Positions 47,168 to 58,374 of a stretch of 64,000 bases of DNA are shown here, piece after piece (the first letter of the stretch is position 1; each line of letters opens with the position of its first letter). The notes below the pieces were generated by a model. It worked only from the letters and a program-made list of their open reading frames with translations. It was not told the origin of the DNA and did not search any database. The position numbers were made by a program, and so were the translations under genes. The stretch is from Isoetes taiwanensis (lineage: Eukaryota > Streptophyta > Lycopodiopsida > Isoetales > Isoetaceae). The stretch spans positions 384,636 through 448,635 of the forward strand of contig JAJEKV010000143.1 of NCBI GenBank assembly GCA_021234155.1, read 5' to 3'.

Positions 47168-47450
47168 TTTGAGAATAAAGATGTTTTTATTTTAACTGCT
47201 TGATGTAAAGTTTGTAGATTTCTTTACTTTTTGGCGTAATAAAGATGTCTTTTATTTTGTAACACCTGATGTAAAGTTTAAATGCATTTCTTTACTTTTT
47301 GAATGTAATGTAGATGCGATGCGCCTAGTTGTTCTACATGGAAATGTCAAATTATTTCATGGCAACACGTACATGTATATTTGTTTACATGTATATTCTG
47401 GATGTATATTTGTTTACATGTATATTCTAGATGTATTGTAGATGTAGGCA
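47168..47450. repeat. Tandem repeats in an AT-rich spacer
   Basis: A unit of about 65 bp beginning 'aataaagatgt' and ending 'tttctttactttttg' is present twice at 47174-47302. A second pair, based on 'tgtatatttgtttacatgta' plus 'tattct', occupies about 47376-47440. Confidence 0.8.
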
Positions 47451-47639
47451 GTAACTAAGAAGAAATTAGTGTGGAGATGTATTAATTGTCAAAAAATTAT
47501 GTGACTTCATAGTAAATGAAATAAAATTCATGTCAGAATGTACATGTATGTGTGGGAGTTTAGGGTCTTGAATATGTAAAAGATTTGTATGTAATGTAAT
47601 GTAATGAGGTGACTAGTTTTATTTCTTTGTAATTTTACA

Positions 47640-48870
47640 GTGAATTATTCGAATTTTGTGGATCGTTATCCGTGAGGTTCGGATTGGGCTTAGGCAATTT
47701 GAATACTTAAAACCTTCTTGCATTAGAAAGCTAAAGGAAAGAAACACATGTTGTTGCGTGAAACATGAGCAATCGATCTCAGACAAGCGTGCATTTAATT
47801 TGATGAGGTCAAGACTCCATGAAAATTGTTCGTGCAATTGTGGTGTGTAAAGATCCGAAGCTCATCTTTGGAATATGTCAAGCCAAAGACAAGACATTTG
47901 ATAATGTTAGCACATTTTGGAGGGCTATGGTATGTGACGAGCGGCAGCAACGAAAGTGGCATAAGCTACAATGTATCAAATCAGATTGTAAAAATTGTGG
48001 GAAACAATTAATTGAGTTGTGTCCAAGAGAATACAAGGAGTGATTGATCAAACGCTTGATTGGCAAGTCTATGGTTACGTTAATGAGCCCTCAAGAAAGG
48101 AACTTCACGAAGACTAAAGCTAATTGACAAGAAAGGCACTCCAAAGAATATGTTGGATAACATGTTTGATCATATGTGTAAGTTTGTATATCATAACTTT
48201 GTGGCACATTGGCGAGCAAACAATTCAAGGAATCCATGAAGAGTCTTCATGATGATACCGTATTATCGGTTGTTGATTTTCGGAGAATTATACTTTGAAG
48301 CCATTCAGCGAGATTCAAGCACAACATTGGTACAATGAACAAATCAAGCATATTGGTCCACATCACGATGTTCAAGGTAGTGGTAAAATGAGGAAATGTG
48401 TGCACTTCTTTATTTCGGATGACAAAACACATGATACTCACTTTGTACAAAAAGCATTCAAGATGCACCTCAATTGGCTGAAAAGAAAATGGTCTTTGGT
48501 CATATGAAATACCACTTAGCTTGGACGGGTGTGCAACCCAATTCAAGTCGAGAAGAGCTTTCTATCATGTAACTAGGTATCATCAAGAGCATAAGATCGA
48601 ATGCAATCGGAATTTCTTTGACTCGGGACATGGGAAGGGCACACATGGCGGAGAAGGAGCCATAGCCAAACTATGGCTCGAGGCGAAACAAAGAAAAAAG
48701 GATGGGAAAGTGATAAAAAATGCGTAAACCGCACGTGAGGTTCTTGAAGAGAAAATTTACGATGTGGAAAGGGTATTTTGGAAGGTGTCCGACATTGACC
48801 GTTCCCAAAGATTTGATGTGCTCCCAGTGAAAGGGTGCAATCTCTTCATTGCGTATCATCCATAGATCCA
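47640..48870 (+). mobile_element. Degenerate putative transposase-like ORF ('DGC-QFKS / SGHGKG' family)
   Basis: Frames in order read RKLKERNTCCCVKHEQSISD (47720 on), CNCGV, CIKSDCKNCGKQLIELCPRE (near 48000), SLHDDTVLSVVDF (about 48240) then LKPFSEIQAQHWYNEQ, ISDDKTHDTHFVQKAF (48410 on), and DGCATQFKSRRAFYHVTRYH followed by RNFFDSGHGKGTHGGEGAIA (48524-48670). The acidic DG and VDF positions, cysteine pairs and a Gly/His-rich block resemble a family of large 'hypothetical' proteins found many times in seed-free plants and animals. I take these as DDE-type transposase-related, from memory and uncertain. A one-base loss near 48522 and stops elsewhere show decay. Confidence 0.5.
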
Positions 48871-50955
48871 AATGATCCAACAAAGTTAATGTGTAGATCT
48901 CTTTCATGTTTTTGTAAGGCATGCATCAATTTTGATTGGCCCTGCTTGTGAGAATGCTTGATCATTGTGGCGGGTGGGAGTTGAGAAAACTAGAGCCTAC
49001 AAACAGGGACAATGTTGAAGAAGATGGGTGCAGGCGAGGACTTGTGGGCAAATGGCGTGGACAATATGGATGAGACCACACCGACCCCATTTTTTTTGGT
49101 CCACAGTTGTTTTTAGTTGTGCGGAAGTGTTGTTTTATGCCAAAACAACACCAAAATGGCCCCAAAAGTCCGGGGCTGTTTATCCGGATTTGCACAAAGA
49201 GGCGGTGGTCTCTTGGCGAAAAAATCCACGCCAGAAAAAAATTGACATGGTTTTTGGAATTTTTGTCAACGTGTACTTTTTCCTTCAATTTGTTGTTTTT
49301 GGCGGAACCATAACGTTGTTTATCTTTAAAATAGCGTGTAGGTTTTAATTTTACTACACCTGAAAAACTAAATTACAACGGTAGAAATAAAACACTACAA
49401 AGAAAAAAACACATAGGAAATAGAAAATTGATGTTTTCAAGTGTTCTTTTCAAGCGATGTGGACATGTTGTTTCAAGTGTTGTTTTTGCAAAATTAAAAA
49501 AAAAACCACGTATGGCCTTTTTTAATTTACAAAACCCTACATGTGTTATTGAAATCTAGATATAGTTTTCCTAAAATAAGGACATACTGAAAAAATAAAA
49601 TTATTACACGTGAAAAAAATATGTGTTTCTAATGTGGTTGTTTAACTAATGAGATATTAACACATGGCATATTTTAAAAAAAAAAAAAAAAACATTATTC
49701 TTGCTAATCAAATATGGACACGTGGCATACTTTTGAAATAAAAAAGCATTATTATCACACGTAGGAAAAACAAAGTATTGTTTTAATATGTCTTCTAACA
49801 AATCAAATGTTGACACGTCATGAGACATTAAAAAAAAATTCCTATAGACCACAATTTAAAAGCTAATATATTATGAACTTTATATTGCTCTTTTTTATTT
49901 TAAAAGGAAAACCTTTTTGGGAATCGAACCCAAAAAGTCCATAAGGCATAATATACAATGTTATCTAGATTCTCATTCACGATAATAATAGATTGCAATC
50001 TAAATTTCAACGTTAGATTAAAACATTCAATGGTAAAGGTCCAAAACAATTGAATTAATGGTTAAGATTAAAACAATGTAGCACAATTGACTGTGCTAAT
50101 CGGCTTTGATCAAACCTCTTGGTTCAAGCATGCAATGCTATGTCCCCGGGCTTCGGGAGAGGCAACACCATTACCATTCACCACGCCTTTTGATTTTTCG
50201 AGGTATGGTTGCAAGCTCTTTAAATTCTTGGTAGTGGAAGAGAAGCAAGCACCGACTCGCTTCATCTGCATATGCATACTCGAGTTCTAGGATTTGCTCT
50301 CGGGTTGAATTAGCTAGCTCTAGGGTTAATAGTGCTCAGCCCGTAAAACGGCCAGGCGGCGACGCATAAGCTTTTTGGATTTAGACGGGCAAGCTTCACG
50401 TGCTTTTAAACGCAGGACAAGCTTCTTTGCCTTTAGACGACAAGCTTTAGATGTATCCAGAGTCGCAACATTTGCTGAGGAGAAGCTTGTGGTTGATCCG
50501 AAGAAAAATCAAAGGGAAAATGAGTCCCGCTATGTTTGATCCGGAAAGAAAAACAAAGGGAAAACGAAAGGAAGAATCGAGGAATGAAAATGAGTAAATA
50601 TACCATTGCGATGGGAACTTGCATGAGTCGGACCGCTAAGAGTTCTTCGCGACCGATCACTATTGTGAATGCACCGCCTTTAGCCACTTCAAAACCTTAA
50701 AACCGACATGATAATAAAACAATTTCCATTGTTATTGATCTGAAATGAAGAGAAAAACCAGGAATAACCCGAGAAATAGATCAGCCGTGGTCTTTGGATC
50801 CGAAAAATGGCGTGAAGCAAAATTGCGGCAAAGATCGAGCCGATGTAGAATCCGATCTCTCTCTATTCAATAACGGCGTGAGGGCACTCCAAAAAAGGCG
50901 TGTTTTTAGCCGTGGGAGGATTTATCCCGCATTAATAAAAACCGTTGTTTTTACC
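48871..50955. other. AT-rich non-coding stretch with small repeats
   Basis: Positions 49620-49830 repeat a loose 'caaatat(t)gacacgtggcat' phrase three times around A-runs. Positions 50360-50450 repeat 'tttagacg' plus 'caagctt' three times, and 50500-50575 repeat 'tgatccg' plus 'aaagaaaaa' and 'caaagggaaaa' twice. No gene is supported. Confidence 0.4.
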
Positions 50956-50979
50956 ACCTATCTGCGGGCTCCTTCGCCG

Positions 50980-51240
50980 CCGCAAGCCATAACCCCAAGA
51001 AGCGGAAGGGGCCCGCCGCCGCTACAAGCCATAACCCAAAGATCGGAAAAGCGACCAATGGAGAGAAAGGAAAGATACAGGCACATTGCCATAGCCAAGG
51101 AGCTCGCCATCGCCATAGCATAGAGCTCCCGCGATCGCCATAGCCAATGCATGGAGCATCGCCATAGCCAATGCAGCGGGAGCATTGCCATAGCCTAGGA
51201 CCTCCGCCATCGCCATGGCCAAGGGAGGGAAACGAAAAAC
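50980..51240. repeat. Two small minisatellites
   Basis: Positions about 50981-51037 hold two copies of 'ccgccgc..caagccataaccc'. Positions about 51085-51225 hold repeated 'catcgccatagccaatgcat' units and variants with 'gagcattgccatagcc'. All three frames stay open through the second array, which produces spurious proteins rich in GYGNA/MAMA. Confidence 0.75.
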
Positions 51241-51599
51241 ACAAGGAACCTCAAAGGGCCAATGATGGAAGAGGACCCGGATCAACATCTTGGCCGTTGA
51301 TCGCGTCATCAATCGCAGCCGCCGCTTTTAAGGGCCAATAACATAATAGGGCCCGGGATCAAGATCTCCACCATGCATCTTGATTAATGAAATATTTTTA
51401 ATGGTTTAATTCATATCTTTTTTTTTATAATTCAAATGTTGTGCCCCTCATCGCCCAGATAAGACAAACTGTACTAGATTTTTGGTATTTTTTTTACTGT
51501 ACTAAATCGGCAGCAAAGGGGCGGATGATAGGCTCCTGAGGGTGTGGGGACATCTACTTCAACGCTGCAAAAGGATACTACAAGAGAGGGGGCGGATTA

Positions 51600-52580
51600 T
51601 TCAAACTAGCCCATGTCACGGGGCTCAAACATGCCACCCTAGGCTCCAACATGCCAAGGTGGCTCAAACCTGCCACGTGGGCTCCAACATGCTGAGGTGG
51701 TTGAAACATGCCACCTAGGCTCCAACATGCCACCGGTGCTCAAACATGCCATGCGTGGAGTGCCTAGGTGGCGTGCTTGAGCCTAGGTGGCATGCTTGAG
51801 CCACTAGATGGCATGTTGGAACCACCTTGGCATTTTTGAGCCTAGGTGGCATGTTTGAGCCACCTTGGCATGTTGGAGCCTAGATGGCACGTTGGAGCCC
51901 GCGTGGCTGAACCAGCTTGACATGTTGGAGCCTAGGTTGGCATGTTTGAGCCACCTTGGCATGTTCGAGCCTAGGTGGCATGTTAGAGCCACCTTGGCAT
52001 GTTGGAGCCCACGTGGCATGTTTGAGCCACCTTGGCATGTTGGAGCCTACGTGGCATGTTTGAGCCACCTTGGCATGTTGGAGCCCACGTGGCATGTTGG
52101 AGCCACCTTGGCACGTTGGAGCCTAGGTGGTATGTTGGAGCCCACGTGGCATGTTTGAGCCACCTTGGCATGTTGGGGCCTAGGTGGCATGTTGGAGCCT
52201 AGGTGGCATGTTTGAGCCTAGGTGGCATGTTGGAGCCCACGTGGCATGTTTGAGCCACCTTGGCATGTTGGGGCCTCGGTGGCATGTTTGAGCCACCTTG
52301 ACATGTTTGAGCCTAGGTGGCATGTTGGAGCCACATTGGCATGTTATTGGAGCCTAGGTGGCATGTTGTAGCCCATGTGGCATGTTTGAGCCACCTTGGC
52401 ATGTGATGCCACCTAGGCTCCAACATGCCAAGGTGATGCCACCTAGGCACGAACATGCCACCTAGGCTCGAACATGCCAAGGTGGGTCAAACATGCCAAG
52501 GTAGCTCCAACATGCCACCTATGCTCCAACATGCCAAGGTGGCTCAAAAATGCCAAGGTGGCTTAAACATGCCATGTGGG
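51600..52580. repeat. 19-bp-monomer minisatellite block 1, with internal inversion
   Basis: The block is built of 19-bp monomers of the form GCC-N4-TGGCATGTTkGA. The main types are GCCTAGGTGGCATGTTGGA, GCCCACGTGGCATGTTTGA and GCCACCTTGGCATGTTGGA. Orientation changes twice: about 51610-51760 reads as the complement (catgccacctaggctccaa), 51760-52400 reads in the sense above, and 52400-52580 is complement again. Three monomers equal 57 bp, so all six frames look like 19-residue protein repeats (MPRWLKHATWAPTCHLGSN). These are not genes. Confidence 0.95.
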
Positions 52581-53245
52581 CATGATGATAGGACTTCATG
52601 CAAGAAATATGATAACCTTTGGAACTTTTGGTAGAGGCATTTTGTCGTTCGGGCAGTACAAAGGCTCCGAAATAGAGATTCGACTTCGCCATGCCATCCG
52701 AAACGGCGAAATTACCCTAGGGACCAAGTTAAAGCGGTCATTTTTGCAAAAAAAAATACGAACCCTCTACATGGCGATGATCGCAGCCCACCTCTTAGAC
52801 CAGTTGACTACGAACATGTTGGACATGAGCTACTTTGGCGCTTCTTGGAAAAGGGGTAGTCTTCTACCCACGAAACTTGGTCTCCAGGGTAATGTCAACG
52901 TTTTGAGTCCATTGGCAGAGTCAGTTCACAGTTCCGGAGTGGGAAAGTTGCCCATCCGTGGCCAAGGTTCTTTGGGAGAGGACCTTTGGGGCTTAACCGC
53001 CTCCGGGAAGGTTTTAAAGGCACATCTTATGGCATCAACACCCTCCCTCTACGTGATGACATTGTGCAAGATTTTGGTCGAATCGACTAGGATATAGCCT
53101 CAAAACGTAAACCCCGTGGTGTTGCTAGGTTATTGAAGGGTTTACGTTATGGGGTCGAAGTTTTAGTCGGTTGCACTTGGGTCATGGTTGAGAAGCCGCA
53201 ATTGAGAACATGAAGCAATAGGAACTAATGGAATGGGGTTTGGAG
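52576..53245. other. Unique insert between minisatellite blocks, with a 173-codon frame
   Basis: A plus frame at 52576-53097 encodes a 173-aa basic peptide starting MGMMIGLHARNMITFGTFGR. I recognise no domain. Its beginning (gacttcatgcaagaaatatg) is repeated at 54079, and its stretch near 52700 (gaaattaccctagggaccaa) is the inverted form of the start of the 0.8-kb tandem unit. The frame is therefore assembled from repeat pieces and is probably not a gene. Near 53104-53150 the strings AACGTAAACCC and GGGTTTACGTT form an 11-bp stem. Confidence 0.5.
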
Positions 53246-53249
53246 TTAT

Positions 53250-54080
53250 CGACATGCCATGTGGGCTCCAACATGCCACCTAGGCTCCAACGTGCCAGGT
53301 GGCTCAAACATGCCACGTGGGCTCCCAACATGCCACTTAGGCTCCAACATGCCATGATGCCACTCGGCCCAAACATGCCAAGGTCGCCAAACATGCCACG
53401 CAGCTCCAACATGCAACCTAGGCTCCAACATGCCAAGGTGGCTCGAACATGCCACCTAGGCACCAACATGCCACCTAGGCTCAAACATGCCACGGTGGCT
53501 CAAACATGCCAAGGTGGCTCAAACATGCAACGGGCTCCAACATGCCAAGTTGGCTCAAACATGCTATGTGGGCTCCAACATGCCAAGGTGGCTCGGGCAT
53601 GCCAAGGTGGCTCGGACATGCCACCCAGGTCCGGCTATGACAAGGTGGCTCAAACATGCCACGTGGGCTCCAACATGCCACCCTAGGTTCCAACATGCCA
53701 AGGTGGCTCAAACATGCCACGTGGACTCCAACATGCCACGGGCTCTAACATGCCACGTGGGCTCTAACATGCCAAGGTGGCTCAAACATGCCACCTAAGC
53801 TCTAACATGCCACCTAGGCTCAAACATGTCAATGTGGCTCCATATGCCACGAGGGCTCCAACATGCCACCTAGGTTCCAACATGCAAAGGTGGCTCGGGC
53901 ATGCCACCTAGGCTCAAGCATGCCACCTAGGCACTCCAAGTGGTGACATGGCATGTCAAGTAAGCAAGGCCAAGTTTTGACTAGGCCAAAATGAAAAGAT
54001 GTCCATCTTTGGTCTTTTCATTGGGTGATGTTGGCAAATTTTTGGGTGACATGGCTAGATGGTGGTGACGTGACTAGGAC
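53250..54080. repeat. Left arm of a large inverted repeat: minisatellite block 2 plus 130-bp border
   Basis: Complement-sense 19-bp monomers run from 53250 to about 53935, followed by a unique-looking border (ggtgacatggcatgtcaagt, gatgtccatctttggtcttt, gggtgatgttggcaaatttt) to about 54080. The same border and monomers recur in reverse complement at 57090-58345. The two form the arms of one structure with a 3-kb spacer. Confidence 0.9.
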
Positions 54081-54154
54081 TTTATGCAAGAAATATGATA
54101 ACCTTTGAAATTTTTGTAGAGGAGTTTGGCAAGGGATAGAATAGAAGGATCTTG

Positions 54155-55000
54155 GAGAACTCACAAGCCCCTTTCCAGTGAAGGGGAGTCTGGATCAGCA
54201 TGATGCGCAGGGGGATTCGACCCCATCTCCGGGCATGGTCCCCGTGAGCATACACGAGAGAACTCCACGCAAAGTTTGGGATGTGTGAGTCTAAGATCTT
54301 GACTTCGAGATGTAAACCCCGGTTTGATAGGGTTTACATTTTGGGATGCTCCGATGACCCGAGGGCCCCAGGATCCGACGTGGAATACCCGTCTTTGGAT
54401 TACCCTCATGGCACCGGGAGAGCGAGCCAAATTTCCAGTGCAAACATACCTTTCGGAGACTCCCCTTCACAAGCCCCCTTTTAGGTGAAGGGGAGTTTGG
54501 AAAAGCATCTTTATCAGGGGATTCGACCCCATCTCCGGGCATGGTCCCCGAGCATACACGAGAACTCCATGCAAAGTTTGGATGTGTGAGTCTCCGTCTT
54601 GGCCTTCGAGATGTAAACCCTAGCAAACCCTAGGGTTTGATAGGGTTTACATTCTGGGATGTCTGGATGACCTTGAGGGCCCGGGATCCGTGGACGTCTT
54701 TGGAATACCCGTGGCCGGATTAGCCTCATGGCACCGGGAGAGAGCCAAATTTCCGGCGATGGAAGATACCTTTTGGAGACTCCCTTCACAAGCCCCTTCC
54801 AAGGAAGGGGAGTGCGGAAAAGCATGCCTTCGGCAGGGGGATTTGACCCCATCTCAGGGCATGGTGGTCCTCGAGCATACACGAGAGAACTCCATGCAAA
54901 GTTTGGATGTGTGAGTCTCTCCGCCTTGACGCTGAGATAAACCCTAGCAAACCCTAGGGTTTGATAGGGTTTACATTCTCGGGATGCTCCTCCGATCAAG
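54155..55000. repeat. Three tandem copies of an approximately 310-bp unit with telo-box motifs
   Basis: Units begin near 54161, 54466 and 54784 with 'tcacaagcccc' and share 'ttcgaccccatctccgggca', 'gcatacacgag' and 'caaagtttgg'. Each ends with a 'gggtttgatagggtttacat' block. Units two and three contain 'aaaccctagcaaaccctagg', which carries AAACCCTA, the plant telo-box. The third unit is shortened. Apparent open frames are repeats of one another. Confidence 0.9.
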
Positions 55001-55009
55001 AGAACTGGA

Positions 55010-57010
55010 CCCCGTGGAACTTGTCCCTAGGGTAATTTCGAAGCCACAGATGACATGGAGAGGTCGGATCGCCAATCCGGGCCTCCTCCATGCCCCAAAA
55101 TCGAAACATGGTGGTCTAAACCCCCGCCGGCCAATAGCGGTGGCCATCCCAATCAAAAATCGAGGGTCTAAAGCTCGCCCAAAAATACAGGGGATTTTCA
55201 GATGCTTGCCACTTGGCGCAAGCCAGCTGGCTGAAAATCAGGATTTTTCCCAGCCCCATGCATTAATTATGAATTTCCGGAGCATAAACACAAAAACAAC
55301 CACGCATAAAAAAATCCGGTCTCGAAAAAGGTGAAATCTTGGCGGGATATGCAACATGACGCTGCACACGCAAAGAAAAAATGCACCACAATAGAAGCAC
55401 AAGCAGAGGCATGAGACGAAGCCCGAGCCAACCCCTTTTGGAGGCCAGGGTCGGTAACGCCCCATCGAAAGCAAAGTGGAGCTAGCTTTTCTTCTCCATG
55501 GTCACATGTATACCACCTAGCAGTCCTAGTGCTCCTATTGTCACTTCAATCTTCTACCGTGGCCTCGTGGTGAACCCCAAGTATCTTGTTCTTGCAGGCT
55601 AATCCAAGGGGGTGAGGCCGGTGGCCGACCCCCACAGGAACCGAACCGGCTCCGCCAATGGACCGGGAACATCCCCATTACCTAGGGGACCAAGCCGTAG
55701 GCGTAAGACCACCCCCTCTCCAAGAAACGCCAAAGTAGGTCGTTTACTACACACTTGTAGTCAATTGGCATGGAGGTGGATGTTTGAATACCTCCTAGTG
55801 AGGGGTAAGTGATTGATCCCCGGGAAAACTTCGTAGTGGAACTTGTCCCCTAGGGTAATTTCGCCGTTCCAGGACGACGTTGGCGAGGTCGGATCGATGT
55901 CGGGGGCCTCCTCCATGCCCCAAAATCGGCGGGTCTAAACTCCCTGGCCAAGGCCAGCGGTGGCCATCCCAATAAAAAAATCGAGGGTCTAAAACTCATC
56001 CGAAATACCGGGATTTTCCCTATACTCTCGGGGCCACTTGGCAAGCCACCTGGCTGAAAACCAGGATTTTTCCCCGCCCCATGCATTAATTATGAATTCC
56101 GGAGCATAAACACAAAGTGGGATAAAAATTCGGTCTCGAAAAAGGTGAAATCTTGGCGGGATGATGTGAAGCATGACGCCGCACACGCAAGAGAAAAATG
56201 CACCGAGGCATGAGGCAGCTAGAAGCATGAGACCAACCCCTTCCCGGCATGAGACCTTCCGAGGTCGGGCGATCGCCCTACTAGGTAGTGGAGCTAGCTT
56301 TTCTTCTCCTCTCGTGGTCACATGTATACCACCTAGCAGTCCTAGTGCTGCTATTCTCACTTCAATCTTCTACCGTGGCCTCGTGGTGAACCCCAAGTAT
56401 CTTGTTCTCAGGCTAGTCCAAGCCGGGGCCGATGGACTCAGAACTGGCTCCGCCCAATGGACCCGAGAACATCCCCATTACCTAGGGGACCAAGTTTCAG
56501 GCGTAAGACCACCCCCTCTCCAAGAAACGCCAAAGTAGGTCGTTTACTACACACTTGTAGTCAATTGGCATGGAGGTGGATCTTTGAATACCTCCTAGTG
56601 AGGGGTAAGTGATTGATCCCCCGGGAAAACTTCGGCCAGTGGAACTTGTCCCCTAGGGTAATTTCGCTGTTCGGACTATTACGGGCGAGGTCGGATCGCA
56701 TGTCAGGGGCCGGGGCCTCCTCCATGCCCCAAAATTGAAAATGTGGTCTAAACCTTGTCGGGGCCAACTGCCATCCCAATAAAAATCGAGGGTCTAAAAC
56801 TCATCCAGGAAATACCGGGATTTTCCTATACTCGGGGCCACTTGGCAAGCCAGCTGGCTGAAAACCAGGATTTTTCCCGCCCCATGCATTAGTTATGAAT
56901 TTCCGGAGCATAAACACAAAGAAAAGCACATGATAAAAATCCGGTCTCGAAAAAGGTGAAATCTTGGATGTGCAAGATGACGCTGCATCACGATAAGAGA
57001 AAATGCACCA
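55010..57010. repeat. Tandem 0.8-kb units, two complete and one truncated
   Basis: The phrase 'ggaacttgtcccctagggta' (or a near copy) starts units at 55016, about 55838 and 56641, giving periods of about 822 and 803 bp. Each unit contains 'cctcctccatgccccaaaat', 'gcattaattatgaattt' (missing or altered at one position between copies), 'ggtctcgaaaaaggtgaaat' and, in the first two, 'acatgtataccacctagcag' and 'gtcgtttactacacacttgt'. The third is cut near 57010 and joined to 'acctttcggagactcccctt', a piece of the 310-bp repeat. No coding function is recognised. Confidence 0.9.
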
Positions 57011-57089
57011 GCATATATACCTTTCGGAGACTCCCCTTCACAAGAAAGGGGGGGCGTCGAGGTGCTCCCGCGGTGTTTTGCAAAGACAT

Positions 57090-58345
57090 CCAAGGTCCAT
57101 GTCACCATCATCTAGCCATGTCACCTAAAATTTGCCAACATCACCCAATCGAAAAAGACCAAAGATGGACATCTTTGGTTTTGGCCTAGTCAAAACTTGA
57201 CCTTGCTTACTTGGCATGCCATGTCACCACTTGGGGTGCCTAGGTGGCATGCTTGAGACTAGGTGGCATGCCCGAGCCACCTTGGCATGTTGGAGCCGTG
57301 CATGGCATGTTGGAGCCACCTTGGCATGTTGGAGCCCACGTGGCATTATGGAGTCCACGTGGCATGTTTGAGCCACCTTGGCATGTTGGAGCCTAGGTGG
57401 CATGTTTGAGCCCACCTTGGAGATGTTTGAGCCACGGCATGTTTGAGCCTGGGTGGCATGTTGGAGCCTAGATGGCATGTTTGAGCCACCTAGGAATGTT
57501 GGAGCCTAGGTGGCATGTTGGAGCCCACGTGGCATATTTGAGCCACCTTGGCAAGTTGGAGCATAGGTGGTATGTTGGAGCCAGAGTGGCATGTTTGAGC
57601 ACGTTGGAGCCTAGGTGGCATGTTTGAGCCATTTTGTCATATTTGCCCTAGGTGGCATGTTTGAGCCACCTTTTCATGTTCGAGCCTAGGTGGCATGTTG
57701 GAGCCACCTTGGCATGTTTGAGCCTAGGTGGCATGTTTGAGCCACCTTGGCATGTTGGAGCCAACGTGGCATGTTTGAGCCACCTTGGCATGTTTGAGCA
57801 CGTTGGAGCCTGGGTGGCATGTTTGAGCCACCTTGGCATGTTGGAGCCACCTTGGCATGTTGGAGCCTAGGTGGCATGTTGGAGACCACGTGGCATGTTT
57901 GAGCCACCTTGCCATGTTAGAGCCTAGGTGGCATGTTGGAGCCTGTGTGGCATGCTTGAGCCACCTTGGCATGTTGGAGCCCACGTGGCATATTTGAGCC
58001 ACCTTGGCAAGTTGGAGCATAGGTGGCATGTTAGAGCCCGCGTGGCATGTTTGAGCATGTTGGAGCCTAGGTGGCATGTTGGAGCCAACTTGGCACGCGT
58101 TGCATGTTGGACCCCGTGGCATGTTTGAGCCTAGGTGGCAGGTTAGAGCCACGGTGGCATGTTGGAGCCTAGGTGGCATGTTTGAGCCAACTTGGCATAT
58201 TTAAGCCTAGGTGGCATGTTGTGAGCCACCTTGGCATGTTGGAGGCTAGGTGGCATAGTGGAGCCCACGTGGCATGTTTGAGCCACCTTGGCATGTTTGA
58301 GCCTAGGTGGCATGTTGGAGCCACCTTGGCATGTTGGTGCCCACG
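57090..58345. repeat. Right arm of the large inverted repeat: border plus minisatellite block 3
   Basis: Positions 57090-57240 (ccatgtcaccatcatctagc, gatggacatctttggttttg, ttgcttacttggcatgccat) are the reverse complement of the 53935-54080 border. From 57240 to 58345 the 19-bp monomers run in the sense orientation, including many GCCCACGTGGCATGTTTGA units. The arm ends abruptly at 'gcccacgttatgcaaaaata'. Confidence 0.9.
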
Positions 58346-58374
58346 TTATGCAAAAATAGGTGTTAAGTAATTGA

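Noticed and set aside
49905-49995. Possible tRNA on the minus strand, with a good T-arm (TTGGG-TTCGATT-CCCAA)
   Set aside because: No matching acceptor stem, D-arm or anticodon arm could be drawn upstream; only the T-arm is tRNA-like.
51804-52171. Repetitive open frames reading MPRWLKHATWAPTCHLGSN and similar on both strands, also at 53182-53798 and 57224-58370
   Set aside because: A 19-bp monomer translates to a 19-residue repeat in every frame, so openness reflects the repeat and not coding.
54161-54999. Overlapping open frames of 70-160 codons in the 310-bp tandem units
   Set aside because: They are repeats of one another and shift between units; no domain is recognisable.
56173-56538. 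121-codon frame in the 0.8-kb repeat unit, including IFYRGLVVNPKYLVL
   Set aside because: The equivalent stretch in the neighbouring unit is not open over the same length, and no family is recognised.
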